A model generated the notes under the pieces. The model was not told the DNA's origin. It ran no database searches and saw only the letters and a list, made by a program, of their open reading frames with translations. This document shows, piece after piece, positions 1-8,647 of a stretch of DNA of 64,000 nucleotides. Within the stretch, counting starts at the first letter, position 1; every line of letters starts with the position of its first letter. The stretch is from Candidatus Gastranaerophilales bacterium (lineage in GTDB: Bacteria > Cyanobacteriota > Vampirovibrionia > Gastranaerophilales > Gastranaerophilaceae): positions 1 through 64,000 of the forward strand of contig CANRGC010000003.1 of assembly GCA_947630045.1 (NCBI GenBank). Direction: 5' to 3'. A program made the translations under genes and the position numbers.

Positions 1-12
1 TAAACAATAACC

Positions 13-110
13 GGTAGGCTAAAGCCTACCCTACAAGTTTACACCGGTAAGACCCTGAAACAAGTTCAGGGTGACAAGCACACAGGGCAGGCTAAAGCCT
101 ACCCTACAAG
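13..110. repeat. Cluster of palindromic intergenic repeats
   Basis: Two identical 22-base copies lie at 16-37 and 89-110, each containing a self-complementary AGGCT-AA-AGCCT core. Between them, at 53-71, is a second palindrome (CCCTGAA / TTCAGGG with a 5-base loop). No reading frame or transposase is attached. Palindromes of both kinds occur as scattered short intergenic repeats in many bacteria, so these are probably small non-autonomous repeats. Their role here is unknown. Confidence 0.7.
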
Positions 111-150
111 CTTTTAGGCGCAGCGAACCAAAAAAAACAAGCACAACCAA

Positions 151-175
151 AAAAAGAGCCTTATGGCTCTTTTTT
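151..175 (-). terminator. Terminator of the small Gly/Asn-rich gene
   Basis: A hairpin with stem AAAAAGAGCC / GGCTCTTTTT and a 4-base loop, flanked by A and T runs on both sides. It lies just downstream of the minus-strand gene that ends at 199. Confidence 0.75.
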
Positions 176-198
176 CAAATTTCTTAAATCTCGGCAAA

Positions 199-486
199 TT
201 AAGCAATTAAATGGAGTTTTTGTCCGTATGGGGCAGCGGGGTCATTTGTTCCGCCAACACCATTTAAAAAGCCTGCTTTCTTGCCTGCTCCGATAGCGCT
301 TACCTCACTAAGTTCTGATTGAAGATTACCCCCGCCAATTTTAGGCTGACCTATTCCCTGAGCGCCTTGCGGGGAGAATATACTTCCGCCGACTTGGCTT
401 CCCCCGATATTGGTATTCGGGTTAAAAGACGCTGCCTGTGCGGGATTAAAATTATTTAATGCACCTATTGCAAATGGATTTGACAT
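199..486 (-). CDS. Small Gly/Asn/Pro-rich protein of unknown function
   Basis: A 95-residue protein of low complexity, rich in Gly, Asn, Ala and Pro, with no signal peptide, membrane segment or recognisable domain. It begins MSNPFAIG and carries GG and GIG patches. The start is ATG, with an AAGGA element about 12 bases upstream, and a clear terminator follows the stop. It is divergent from the small heat-shock gene. The NPF-x-G element near the N-terminus resembles that of the 90-residue protein at 9734. It is kept as a real gene because of the strong terminator and sensible composition. No function is assigned. Confidence 0.55.
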   Translation of the reverse strand: MSNPFAIGALNNFNPAQAASFNPNTNIGGSQVGGSIFSPQGAQGIGQPKIGGGNLQSELSEVSAIGAGKKAGFLNGVGGTNDPAAPYGQKLHLIA

Positions 487-672
487 AATTTATTATTGTC
501 CTTTTAACTTTTACATATAAATAAAAACATTGAAAAATTATTTATTTCATAAAATTGGGTTTTATTTACAAAACTTAACTTAAATAAAAACTGACCTTCA
601 AATATGCTCCCCTGTGGGAATTAAAAATTTTAAAAAGGGGCGTAAATATTATAAAAAAGAAAGGAATTTAAA

Positions 673-1137
673 ATGAAATTTAACTTAATTAAAAGAGAAC
701 CTTCGTATTTTTTTGAAAATATCCACGAAGATTTAGAAAGATTTTTAAAAGAAACATTCGGTGAACTTGAGCCTCTTTCGGTTGATAACAAACCTTTTGA
801 AAGAAGATTTCGCCCCGCAGTTGAAATTTCCGAAAACAAAAATTCATACAAAATTGATGTTGAATTAACCGGAGTTAAAAAGGAAGATATTAATGTTGAA
901 TTAACGGAAGATTCAGTTTCAATTGAAGCCGAGACAAAATTTGAAAAGAAAGAAAACGATGAAAATCTTCACTTTACTGAATTTCGCTACGGGAAATTTA
1001 CAAGAACAATTCCTCTTGAAAATAAAGTAAATGTCGAAAAATCGGAGTGCGAATATAAAGACGGAATTTTGCACATCAAGCTTGAAAAAATTGAACCTGA
1101 CAAGAAAGAAACCTTTAAAAAACTCGAAGTCCATTAA
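673..1137 (+). CDS. Small heat-shock protein, Hsp20/alpha-crystallin family
   Basis: A 154-residue cytoplasmic holdase-type chaperone that keeps unfolded proteins soluble until ATP-dependent chaperones act. The alpha-crystallin domain spans roughly residues 50-145, with the family signatures ELTGVKKEDINVELTED and a C-terminal strand containing YKDGILHI. The N-terminal arm holds the expected phenylalanines (FFENIHEDLERFLKE). An AAAGGA ribosome site lies 7 bases before the ATG, and a TATTAT -10-like box sits at 647-652 without a clear -35. A CCCCT/AGGGG inverted repeat (609-613, 636-640) precedes it, but no CIRCE element is seen. A strong terminator follows, so the gene is probably monocistronic. 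Confidence 0.93.
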   Translation: MKFNLIKREPSYFFENIHEDLERFLKETFGELEPLSVDNKPFERRFRPAVEISENKNSYKIDVELTGVKKEDINVELTEDSVSIEAETKFEKKENDENLHFTEFRYGKFTRTIPLENKVNVEKSECEYKDGILHIKLEKIEPDKKETFKKLEVH

Positions 1138-1143
1138 TAAAAA

Positions 1144-1170
1144 ACGCAAGCATTTTTTGCTTGCGTTCTT
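1144..1170 (+). terminator. Terminator after hsp20
   Basis: Perfect stem ACGCAAGC / GCTTGCGT with a T-rich loop, followed by TCTTTCT. It separates the heat-shock gene from hppA. Confidence 0.8.
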
Positions 1171-1228
1171 TCTAAAAAAGAAAATTTGGGGTATAATTTC
1201 CTTTGTATTATTAAGGATAGGAAGAATT

Positions 1229-3502
1229 ATGGAATTTAGTTCAAAAATCAAGGTGTTTTTATGCCTTGTTGCATATTTAATTTTTGGTGCGCTTGGAGTT
1301 TTTATTTATCAACATTCCCCGAATAACTTTATGGTTAAAGCGTTATGGTCAGTTGCACCAATTTTAATTTTTACACTTTGTATTTTAAAAGGAAGTTATA
1401 AGAAATATCTTTATTACCTTATTTTCTGGCTATCTTTACTGTACGGTTTTTATTTAATTGTTTTTGTTTATGCGCCTGACTTTTCTCAAATAAAAATTAT
1501 CTGGGCGGGTCCGATTGCGGGTGCATTGGCGCTTTTTTACGCAACGCTTAAGATTAATGACATAATGCGTGAAAGTCAGGGAACAGACAAAATGAAAGAG
1601 CTTTCAAACATTATCTATAAAGGCGCAATGACTTTTTTAAGACGTGAATATTTTATAATGTTTTTATTTATTTGCGCAGTTTTTGCGGCAATTTATAAAT
1701 TTATCGGTCTTAATGTCGGAATTTGTTTTCTTGCGGGCGCAATTTCATCAGCTCTTGCAGGGTTAATCGGAATGTGTGTTTCAACAAAATCAAACGCAAG
1801 AACGGCAAACGCCGCTTCAAAATCTATGAATGCGGCTTTCAAAATTGCATATTCCGGCGGGCTTGTAATGGGTTTATCTGTTGTGGGCTTTGTTTTAATC
1901 GTGCTTCCTATTTTATATTACATTTTTAAAGACCCGCAAATTATAAGCGGTTTTGGGCTTGGGGCAAGCTCTGTTGCTTTATTTGCAAGGGTTGGCGGCG
2001 GAATATTTACAAAAGCGGCTGATGTCGGGGCAGATTTGGTTGGAAAAATCGAAGAAAATATTCCCGAAGATGACCCGAGAAACCCTGCTGTTATTTCCGA
2101 TAATGTAGGGGATAACGTTGGTGATGTTGCGGGCATGGGGGCTGATTTATTTGAATCTTATGCCGGTTCTTTGATTGCTTCAATTACTCTCGGCTCATTG
2201 TGTTTAAATTTAATCGGCGCTTTTATTCCCTTAACTCTTGCCGCTATGGGAATTATTTGTTCAATTATCGCCAGCCTTTTTGTCAGGGCGGGCAAAAAAA
2301 TCAGCCCGATGTTTTCGCTTCAAACGGGCACAATTATTTCAATAATTTTATTTGTAATTTCGGCATATTACCTCATTGACAAAGTCTTTATGCCTAATTA
2401 TAAAGGAATTTTCTATGCGGTCTTAACGGGCGTTATTGCAGGCTGTATTATCGGGTTTACTACTCAATATTATACAAGCCCCGCATTTAAACCCGTTAAA
2501 TCTATTGCGCAATCAACCGTTACGGGCGCTGCCACAACTGTTATTTCAGGGGTGAGAGTCGGCATGCTGTCAACGTTTTTCCCTATCCTTGTAATTTCAT
2601 TTTCAATGATTTTTGCTTTTTGGATAATTGGCGGAATGTTAAGCTATAATGCGGGAGTTTACGGAATAAGCCTTGCTGCCGTCGGAATGCTTGCAACGGT
2701 TGGAATGATTGTTGCGGTTGACGCATACGGACCAATTGCGGACAATGCGGGCGGAATTGCCCAAATGGCGGGAATGGAACCGGAGGTCAGAAAAATTACT
2801 GACAAACTTGATTCTGCGGGGAACACCACTGCAGCTATAGGCAAAGGCTTTGCAATCGGATCTGCCGCTTTAACTTCAATTGCTCTCCTTGCGGCGTATG
2901 CAACTACCGTAAACCTTGAAGACATGGATAGTTTAAACCCGTTTGTAATGTCTGCCATTGTTTTTGGGGCTTGTCTTCCTTTCTTGTTCTGTGCGCTTTC
3001 CATGGGCGCTGTCGGAAAGGCTGCTGAAAAAATGGTTAACGAAGTAAGAAGACAGTTTAAACAAAATCCTAACATTTTAAACGGTACTGAAGCGCCTGAT
3101 TACAAACAGTGTATAAGAATTTCGGCAAAAGCCGCAATAATTGAGATGATTTTACCGGGAATTGTTGCAATAGCGGCGCCCATTATTGTCGGTTTCGGAA
3201 CAGCTTCAATTTTTGGAAAAACTCTCGGGGCGCAAGCTTTGGGCGGTATGTTAATCGGAGCAATCGTAACGGGTGTTTGCCTTGCAATAATGATGGCAAA
3301 TTCAGGCGGCGCTTGGGATAATGCAAAAAAATTAATCGAAGAAGGAAACTATGGCGGAAAAGGCTCTGCTTCTCACCAATGCGCCGTAATTGGCGACACG
3401 GTCGGTGATCCTTTCAAAGACACCTCAGGACCTTCATTAAACATATTAATCAAGCTAATGACCATTGTTGCGCTTGTTTGTGCGGGTCTTTTTATAGCTT
3501 AA
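1229..3502 (+). CDS. hppA: K+-dependent membrane-bound ion-pumping pyrophosphatase
   Basis: A 757-residue polytopic membrane protein that hydrolyses pyrophosphate and pumps H+ or Na+ outward. The substrate site is intact: [18 protein letters not shown] near residue 260, then the paired [12 protein letters not shown] motif, and near the C-terminus [11 protein letters not shown] and [15 protein letters not shown]. The motif [10 protein letters not shown] (about residue 531) has Ala where K+-independent enzymes carry Lys, which predicts potassium dependence. Whether Na+ or H+ is pumped cannot be settled here. The ATG at 1229 was chosen because AAGGATAGGA lies just upstream; an in-frame extension back to 1031 overlaps hsp20 and its terminator and is not credible. 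Family length is typically 650-770. Confidence 0.97.
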   Translation: MEFSSKIKVFLCLVAYLIFGALGVFIYQHSPNNFMVKALWSVAPILIFTLCILKGSYKKYLYYLIFWLSLLYGFYLIVFVYAPDFSQIKIIWAGPIAGALALFYATLKINDIMRESQGTDKMKELSNIIYKGAMTFLRREYFIMFLFICAVFAAIYKFIGLNVGICFLAGAISSALAGLIGMCVSTKSNARTANAASKSMNAAFKIAYSGGLVMGLSVVGFVLIVLPILYYIFKDPQIISGFGLGASSVALFARVGGGIFTKAADVGADLVGKIEENIPEDDPRNPAVISDNVGDNVGDVAGMGADLFESYAGSLIASITLGSLCLNLIGAFIPLTLAAMGIICSIIASLFVRAGKKISPMFSLQTGTIISIILFVISAYYLIDKVFMPNYKGIFYAVLTGVIAGCIIGFTTQYYTSPAFKPVKSIAQSTVTGAATTVISGVRVGMLSTFFPILVISFSMIFAFWIIGGMLSYNAGVYGISLAAVGMLATVGMIVAVDAYGPIADNAGGIAQMAGMEPEVRKITDKLDSAGNTTAAIGKGFAIGSAALTSIALLAAYATTVNLEDMDSLNPFVMSAIVFGACLPFLFCALSMGAVGKAAEKMVNEVRRQFKQNPNILNGTEAPDYKQCIRISAKAAIIEMILPGIVAIAAPIIVGFGTASIFGKTLGAQALGGMLIGAIVTGVCLAIMMANSGGAWDNAKKLIEEGNYGGKGSASHQCAVIGDTVGDPFKDTSGPSLNILIKLMTIVALVCAGLFIA

Positions 3503-3535
3503 AAGACCATAATCATCTAAAAAAGAAGGTTTTTT

Positions 3536-5065
3536 ATGAACTTTACTTTATTAAAATCTAAAGACGACTTTTCTTATGAACACTATTCAACTTCGCCGCT
3601 AAGCAAGTTGACAGGCTTTATAGGAACGGCGGGCGAAGGAATTCAAGACAAAAACGGTCATATTACTCTTTTTGTTGATCCCAGATATCACCAACAGGCG
3701 GAAATTCAAACAAAAGGAAAAGATATAAGCGTTTTTAAAATGCAGGGGCAATATGGCTTTATTTCTTATTTAAAGGAGTTTTTGCCCAAAAATTCCACTT
3801 TTTTAATTCCTTCAAAATCGACGAGTTTGAGCTTTTATAAAAAATTGCAAAAAGAGCTTTCAAATGTTGAAATTAAGCCTTATTTAACGGATGATGACGC
3901 ATCTTCTATTACGGATGAAAAAAATTCGGTTTTTAGCGTTCCGCTTGAAATTGCCGGAAAAAGCGCTCAAGACAAGATTTCAAAATTAAAAATCGATAAT
4001 TTTCTTATTACAAATCTCGAAGAAATTGCTTATTTATTAAATCTCAGGTCTTATAAAACAAAAAACACCGCCACTTTTCGTTCAAAACTCTTTGTTCAAA
4101 ACAAAACCAAAGTAATTTTGTTCACCGATTATAAATTACCGAAATTGCCTGATTTTATTGAGCAAAAAAGCTTTAGTGAATATGAAAAATTTATAAAAAA
4201 TATAAAAAATGAAGTTTCAATTGACGAAAATTCCATTTCGCTTTTTGATTACGATTTGCTCAAAAAACCCGTTTCGATAAAGAAAAACCCTATTGAAAAA
4301 ATGGCTTCCGCCAAAAACAAAAACGAAATTAATCACTATAAAAAATCGTTTGAAAGGCTGGATAAGGCTCTTTTCGACTTTAGAAAGAGAATAAAAGAGG
4401 GTTTATCCGAGTTTGAATTAAATCAAATTTTTGAAAAGTGTCTTATTAAAAACGGTGCGCAAACAACGAGTTTTAAAACAATTCTTGCGCTCGACGATAA
4501 TTCAAGCATTATCCACTATACGGCAAATTCAAAACACAAAATATTGAAAAAAGGCGGGCTTATTCTCCTTGATTGCGGAGGTTATTATGAAGGCGGTTAT
4601 GCCACTGATATTACAAGGGTTTTTGCCTGTGGAGAAGTTGAAAACCAAATAAAAGAAATATATACCGCCGTTTTGAAGGCTCAATTAAACGTATATCACT
4701 CAAAAAGCCTTATGACTGATGAACTTGACAATCTCGCAAAGAAAATTTTAAAGAAATATGAGAAAAAGGGCTTTTATTTTCCCCACGGGCTCGGGCATGG
4801 AATTGGAATTCCCGTTCATCAGGCGCCGCCAACCCTTTCAAACAAGTTTAAAACAAAATTAAAGAACGGGTATGTTTTTTCAATTGAGCCGGGACTTTAT
4901 TGTGAAAATAAATTTGGCGTAAGGCTTGAAAACACGGTATATCTTGAAGATAATAAGAAAGTAACCCTTTCAAAATTTCCTTACGAAGAAAAATTAATCA
5001 ACATGGAAATGTTAAACAAAAAAGAGCAAAAGTGGCTCAAAGATTGGCAAGAAATGTCTAAATAG
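3536..5065 (+). CDS. Xaa-Pro aminopeptidase-like M24 metallopeptidase
   Basis: A 509-residue cytoplasmic peptidase expected to release an N-terminal residue preceding proline. The N-terminal creatinase-like domain covers roughly residues 1-260 and the pita-bread M24 catalytic domain roughly 265-500. The five dinuclear-metal ligands are visible: Asp in LLDCGG, Asp in YATDITR, His in GLGHGIG, Glu in FSIEPG and Glu in VRLENT. Proline recognition is suggested by GIPVHQAPP. An AAGAAGG ribosome site precedes the ATG. It lies 33 bases after hppA and 7 before the methyltransferase gene, so they are probably co-transcribed. Confidence 0.93.
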   Translation: MNFTLLKSKDDFSYEHYSTSPLSKLTGFIGTAGEGIQDKNGHITLFVDPRYHQQAEIQTKGKDISVFKMQGQYGFISYLKEFLPKNSTFLIPSKSTSLSFYKKLQKELSNVEIKPYLTDDDASSITDEKNSVFSVPLEIAGKSAQDKISKLKIDNFLITNLEEIAYLLNLRSYKTKNTATFRSKLFVQNKTKVILFTDYKLPKLPDFIEQKSFSEYEKFIKNIKNEVSIDENSISLFDYDLLKKPVSIKKNPIEKMASAKNKNEINHYKKSFERLDKALFDFRKRIKEGLSEFELNQIFEKCLIKNGAQTTSFKTILALDDNSSIIHYTANSKHKILKKGGLILLDCGGYYEGGYATDITRVFACGEVENQIKEIYTAVLKAQLNVYHSKSLMTDELDNLAKKILKKYEKKGFYFPHGLGHGIGIPVHQAPPTLSNKFKTKLKNGYVFSIEPGLYCENKFGVRLENTVYLEDNKKVTLSKFPYEEKLINMEMLNKKEQKWLKDWQEMSK

Positions 5066-5072
5066 GTTTAAA

Positions 5073-5795
5073 ATGAAAGAAATCACAAGCACATCAAACA
5101 ATCTTATAAAAGAAGTTGCAAAGCTTCAGCAAAAAAAATACAGAAATGAATTGATTTTAATTGAAGGCAAAAAAGCCGTCGATGAGGCAATAAACGCCAA
5201 GTTAGAAATAAAATATATCTTTACCTTAAAAGATGATTATCAAAATTATGATACATATCTTGTGACAGAAGCGGTAATGAAAAAAATTTCCACGACGGAA
5301 AGCCCCGCCAATGTTGTGTGTGTTGCAAAAAAACCGATATACAAAACAGCCGATTTTTACAATTTTAGCAAAATAGTTTTGCTTGATAATATTAAAGATT
5401 CGGGAAATTTGGGCACTATAATCAGGGCTTCTTGCGCATTTGGCGTAGAGGGCATTTTTCTTTTCGGAGATACAACCGATGAATTTTCACCGAAAACGAT
5501 AAGGTCATCTGCGGGGAATATGTTTAAAATTCCGATTTTAAAAGTAAATTTAGCCGAAATAAAAGAGTTTAAGAAAACTCATAAATTTCTTGCAACGGTG
5601 TGCCATTCAAATAAATTTGAATATAAAAATACCAAAGAAAACATGATTGTCATGTTTGGTTCGGAAGCGGACGGACTGTGTAAAGATTTATTAAATTTAT
5701 CGGATGATACCATAACAATTAAAATGAAAAACAGGGTGGAATCATTAAATCTTGCGCTTTCTGCGGGTATAATTTTATATGAATTACAAAAGTGA
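5073..5795 (+). CDS. SpoU/TrmH-family RNA 2'-O-methyltransferase
   Basis: A 240-residue SAM-dependent ribose methyltransferase of the SPOUT class. An N-terminal substrate-binding domain (about residues 1-95) is followed by the knotted catalytic domain with all three family motifs: NIKDSGNLGTIIRAS, MFGSEADGL and RVESLNLALSAGI. The target, 23S rRNA (RlmB-like) or tRNA, cannot be told from sequence alone. It follows the M24 peptidase by 7 bases and is probably in the same transcript. Confidence 0.93.
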   Translation: MKEITSTSNNLIKEVAKLQQKKYRNELILIEGKKAVDEAINAKLEIKYIFTLKDDYQNYDTYLVTEAVMKKISTTESPANVVCVAKKPIYKTADFYNFSKIVLLDNIKDSGNLGTIIRASCAFGVEGIFLFGDTTDEFSPKTIRSSAGNMFKIPILKVNLAEIKEFKKTHKFLATVCHSNKFEYKNTKENMIVMFGSEADGLCKDLLNLSDDTITIKMKNRVESLNLALSAGIILYELQK

Positions 5796-5823
5796 AAATC
5801 ATAAAATTAGCCCATTTTTGTTA

Positions 5824-5852
5824 TTGCACAAAACCCTTAAGTGTGATATATT
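5824..5852 (+). promoter_or_regulatory. Sigma70-type promoter before the 65-aa gene and gpsA
   Basis: TTGCAC (5824-5829), a 17-base spacer, then TATATT (5847-5852). It lies in the gap after the methyltransferase gene, and the predicted transcript starts about 25 bases before the ATG at 5886. Confidence 0.55.
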
Positions 5853-5885
5853 TGTGGTTGAAATATGTTCAAGGAGCCTTAGCTA

Positions 5886-6083
5886 ATGCGCATTTTGCCC
5901 GTTTTTGCATATACTTCAAAATTAAATTCAAAATCTATGGCTCAAGGCTTTCAAAGCGGGTGCAGAAAACCTTCCCCCTGTTATTCAAATAACGGCAGAC
6001 AGGATATTTTTATTAAACTTGCACAAGCAAGCATGAATGATGTTAAAATCGAATCGGAATTGAAGTCCATGGGGCTTATTTAG
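5886..6083 (+). CDS. Small protein of unknown function upstream of gpsA
   Basis: A 65-residue basic, Ser/Lys-rich protein with two cysteines and no membrane segment or known domain. Support for it being real is a good AAGGAG ribosome site 10 bases before the ATG, a promoter just upstream, and close coupling to gpsA, which starts 12 bases after its stop. An overlapping frame beginning at 5792 lacks a ribosome site and is rejected. No function is assigned. Confidence 0.5.
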   Translation: MRILPVFAYTSKLNSKSMAQGFQSGCRKPSPCYSNNGRQDIFIKLAQASMNDVKIESELKSMGLI

Positions 6084-6095
6084 GCACGGAGTAGG

Positions 6096-7106
6096 ATGAA
6101 ATTAGCTGTTTTAGGTTTAGGATGTTGGGGTTTAGTTTTAACAAAACTTTTAACCGATAATTTTGATGAAGTTTGCGGCTGGTCAAGAAAAGAAGACTTG
6201 TCTGATGAACTTTTAAAATATAAAAAAACAACAAAACCCTTTGAAATTCAGCTTGATGACAAGGTTGAAATAACGTCTGATCTTAAATATGCAATAAAAA
6301 ACGCTGATATTATCCTTCTTGTTGTTGCAACTTCCGCCATAAGAATTGTTTGCAAACAACTCAAAGAAGCCGGAATTAAAGACGAACAAATTCTTGTAAA
6401 CGCTTCTAAAGGGCTTGAACAGGGTACATTTAAGAGAATGAGCGAAGTTATGAAAGATGAACTTCCAAACCAGCAAATTGCGGTTCTTTCCGGTCCTACC
6501 CTTGCATATGAAGTTCTTCAAGGTCAGCCGACGGCAGCATGCGTTGCTTCCGAGAGTTTGGAATTGTCCAAAAAAATACAATCTGCCCTTGCCGTCAGAA
6601 ATAAATTCAGATTATACACAAATGATGATATGATTGGCGTTGAGCTTGGCGGAAGTCTTAAAAACGTTATAGCTATTGCGGCAGGTTTCCTTGACGAGAT
6701 GAAATTTGGCGATAACTCTAAAGGGGCGCTTTTAACCCGTGGAATGGCAGAAATAGTGAGAGTAAGCGTATATCTGGGCGCTAACCCTTCAACACTCTGG
6801 GGCTTATCCGGCATGGGCGATTTAATTGCAACATGTTCAAGCCACCTGAGCAGAAATAACACGGTTGGAAGAATGCTTGCGCAAGGAAAAAAAATTGATG
6901 ATATCTTAGCAGAGTTGGGTTCTGTTGCGGAAGGTGTTAAAACCTCTAAAGCAATTTGCGAACTTGCGGATAAAATTCATATTGAAACCCCAATATCAAA
7001 AGCAATTTACAAAGCGGTGTATTCCACGGAAAATTCAAAAGAAGTTTTTTTGGAATTAATGAACAGAACCCTTAAGGGTGAAGAAAACTTTACCGCTAAA
7101 GCATAA
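6096..7106 (+). CDS. gpsA: Glycerol-3-phosphate dehydrogenase [NAD(P)+]
   Basis: A 336-residue cytoplasmic enzyme that reduces dihydroxyacetone phosphate to sn-glycerol-3-phosphate, the backbone of membrane phospholipids. The N-terminal Rossmann fold carries GLGCWG at residues 7-12. The catalytic lysine segment is GGSLKNVIAIAAG, followed by GLSGMGDLIATC and SRNNTVGRMLAQG, all diagnostic. VAEGVKT and the C-terminal helices complete a normal-length GpsA. It follows the 65-aa gene by 12 bases. The ribosome site (CGGAGTAGG) is very close to the ATG. Confidence 0.97.
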   Translation: MKLAVLGLGCWGLVLTKLLTDNFDEVCGWSRKEDLSDELLKYKKTTKPFEIQLDDKVEITSDLKYAIKNADIILLVVATSAIRIVCKQLKEAGIKDEQILVNASKGLEQGTFKRMSEVMKDELPNQQIAVLSGPTLAYEVLQGQPTAACVASESLELSKKIQSALAVRNKFRLYTNDDMIGVELGGSLKNVIAIAAGFLDEMKFGDNSKGALLTRGMAEIVRVSVYLGANPSTLWGLSGMGDLIATCSSHLSRNNTVGRMLAQGKKIDDILAELGSVAEGVKTSKAICELADKIHIETPISKAIYKAVYSTENSKEVFLELMNRTLKGEENFTAKA

Positions 7107-7118
7107 TTTTACTTTTTG

Positions 7119-7147
7119 TTGATGATTATGCCCGATTGTAGTAAAAT
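7119..7147 (+). promoter_or_regulatory. Sigma70-type promoter of upp
   Basis: TTGATG (7119-7124), a 17-base spacer and TAAAAT (7142-7147). The predicted transcript start near 7154 rules out the in-frame TTG at 7153 as translation start and supports the ATG at 7180. Confidence 0.6.
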
Positions 7148-7179
7148 TTTGTTTGAAGAAAGAGGAAATGAGGAAGATT

Positions 7180-7842
7180 ATGCAAAATTGCATACAGAAA
7201 AATGTAACTGTATTAAATCATCCTTTAATCAAGCACAATCTGGCAACTTTAAGGGATAAAAACACAACTACCGAAGTTTTTAATTTGGCACTTAAGAGAA
7301 TTACGTATGCACTTTTGTTTGAAGCAACCAAAAATCTTAAAACAAAAACAATTGAAGTCGAAACGCCTGTTGCTCTTGCTGAAAATGAAGTTATAAGCGA
7401 TGAAATTGAAGTTTATATTGCGCCAATTTTAAGAGCGGGGCTTGTGTTTTCGGATATTGCACAATCCATTCTTCCTTTTGCTCACGTTTGCCATTTAGGT
7501 ATGTACAGAAACGAGGACACGCTTGAACCTATCTGGTATTACAACAAAATGAAGGGAAAATTCAAAAACCCTGAAAACACTTATATTTTCATATTAGACC
7601 CTATGCTTGCAACGGGAAATTCAGGATATGACGCAGTGCATAACTTTGTAAAACAGGGAATTGACACCGAAAACATTGTCTTTATGAGTTTGATTGCAGC
7701 GCCCGAAGGGTTAAAAAGGCTTTCTGAAAGTTATCCTTCATTAAAAATTGTGACAGCCCAGCTTGATAAAGAACTGAATGCAAAAGGTTATATAGTTCCT
7801 GGGCTTGGAGATGCAGGTGATAGAATATTCAACACGCTTTAA
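7180..7842 (+). CDS. upp: Uracil phosphoribosyltransferase
   Basis: A 220-residue pyrimidine-salvage enzyme that joins uracil and PRPP to make UMP. It has the family start NHPLIKHNLATLRDKNT, the flexible-loop region, the PRPP-binding segment ILDPMLATGNSG, and the uracil-binding C-terminus YIVPGLGDAGDR. The ATG at 7180 follows GAGGAAG by 4 bases and agrees with the upstream promoter; in-frame starts at 7153 and 7168 are less likely. The sigma-factor gene starts one base after its stop, so the two are translationally coupled, which is an unusual pairing. Confidence 0.95.
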   Translation: MQNCIQKNVTVLNHPLIKHNLATLRDKNTTTEVFNLALKRITYALLFEATKNLKTKTIEVETPVALAENEVISDEIEVYIAPILRAGLVFSDIAQSILPFAHVCHLGMYRNEDTLEPIWYYNKMKGKFKNPENTYIFILDPMLATGNSGYDAVHNFVKQGIDTENIVFMSLIAAPEGLKRLSESYPSLKIVTAQLDKELNAKGYIVPGLGDAGDRIFNTL

Positions 7843-7843
7843 T

Positions 7844-8647
7844 ATGACAAAAGAAGATACAAATAACGAGAATATGGAAATTAACGAGTGGCTCTTTGAA
7901 TATAGAAATTCAGATGATCCAAAAGTTAAGCAAAAGCTGAAAGGGCTTATTACAATGGCTTATATGCCGCTTGTAACAAAAGTTGCCCGCTCTTTTGCAC
8001 GTCGTTCTTCCGACCCCGTGGAAGATATTGTTCAGGTTGGTTCAATCGGGCTTTTAAAAGCTGTTGATTTGTATCTTTCAGGCAAAAGTACAAGTTTTAA
8101 AACTTATGCAACCTATTTAATTACGGGCGAAATAAGACACTATTTAAGGGATAAATCATCCATGATAAGAGCGCCGAGGGAAATTAGAGAATTGTCATAC
8201 CGTGTGCATAAAATTACCATGGAATTAACTCAAAAATTGGGCTATACTCCGACTGATGAACAGCTTGCCCATGCTCTTGAAATGCCCCAAAAGAAAATTC
8301 AAGAGGTAAATGATTTAGACAGAAGAACCACAACTATTTCAATAGACCAGACAACCGTTTCAGAGGCGGAAGGGTCAAACTTTACTATAGCGGATAAAAT
8401 TCCCGACGAAAGTCAGGATATGGGGCAAGAACTCATTGAAAACAGGCTTATTTTAAATGAAGCCGTTAATTCTTTGCCCGAAGAAGATAAAAAAATTATC
8501 ATGATGTGTTTTTATGACGGGCTAAACCAGAGAGAAATATCAGAAAAACTCAATATAAGTCAAATGCAGGTGTCAAGAAAAATGAAAAAAGCCTTATCAC
8601 GCCTGTTTGATTTTGTCACAAGCAGGGGTGTGGTTTCCTATGAATGA
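7844..8647 (+). CDS. Sigma-70 family factor, group 3 (SigF/SigB-like)
   Basis: A 267-residue alternative sigma factor. Region 2 contains DIVQVGSIGLLKAVDLY and TYLITGEIRHYLRDK. Region 3 contains RAPREIRELSYRVHK and a second helix-turn-helix. Region 4 ends with YDGLNQREISEKLNISQMQVSRKMKKAL, read here as two adjoining blocks. The layout matches SigF of cyanobacteria and SigB/F/G of Firmicutes. The ATG sits 2 bases after the upp stop and has no clear ribosome site, so translation is probably coupled to upp. No anti-sigma gene is adjacent. The downstream prepilin peptidase overlaps it by 8 bases; cyanobacterial SigF controls pili and motility, so a link to surface structures is plausible but inferred. 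Confidence 0.9.
   Translation: MTKEDTNNENMEINEWLFEYRNSDDPKVKQKLKGLITMAYMPLVTKVARSFARRSSDPVEDIVQVGSIGLLKAVDLYLSGKSTSFKTYATYLITGEIRHYLRDKSSMIRAPREIRELSYRVHKITMELTQKLGYTPTDEQLAHALEMPQKKIQEVNDLDRRTTTISIDQTTVSEAEGSNFTIADKIPDESQDMGQELIENRLILNEAVNSLPEEDKKIIMMCFYDGLNQREISEKLNISQMQVSRKMKKALSRLFDFVTSRGVVSYE

Noticed and set aside
1031-1228. 66-codon N-terminal extension of hppA
   Set aside because: It overlaps hsp20 and its terminator; the ATG at 1229 has a good ribosome site.
919-1251. Minus-strand frame of 110 codons opposite hsp20
   Set aside because: Phe/Lys-rich shadow of the real gene with no ribosome site.
2659-3075. 138-codon minus-strand frame within hppA
   Set aside because: Antisense shadow of an alanine/glycine-rich membrane protein, no start signals.
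5792-5992. 66-codon frame overlapping the small gene before gpsA
   Set aside because: No ribosome site and it lies across the promoter; the frame from 5886 has AAGGAG.
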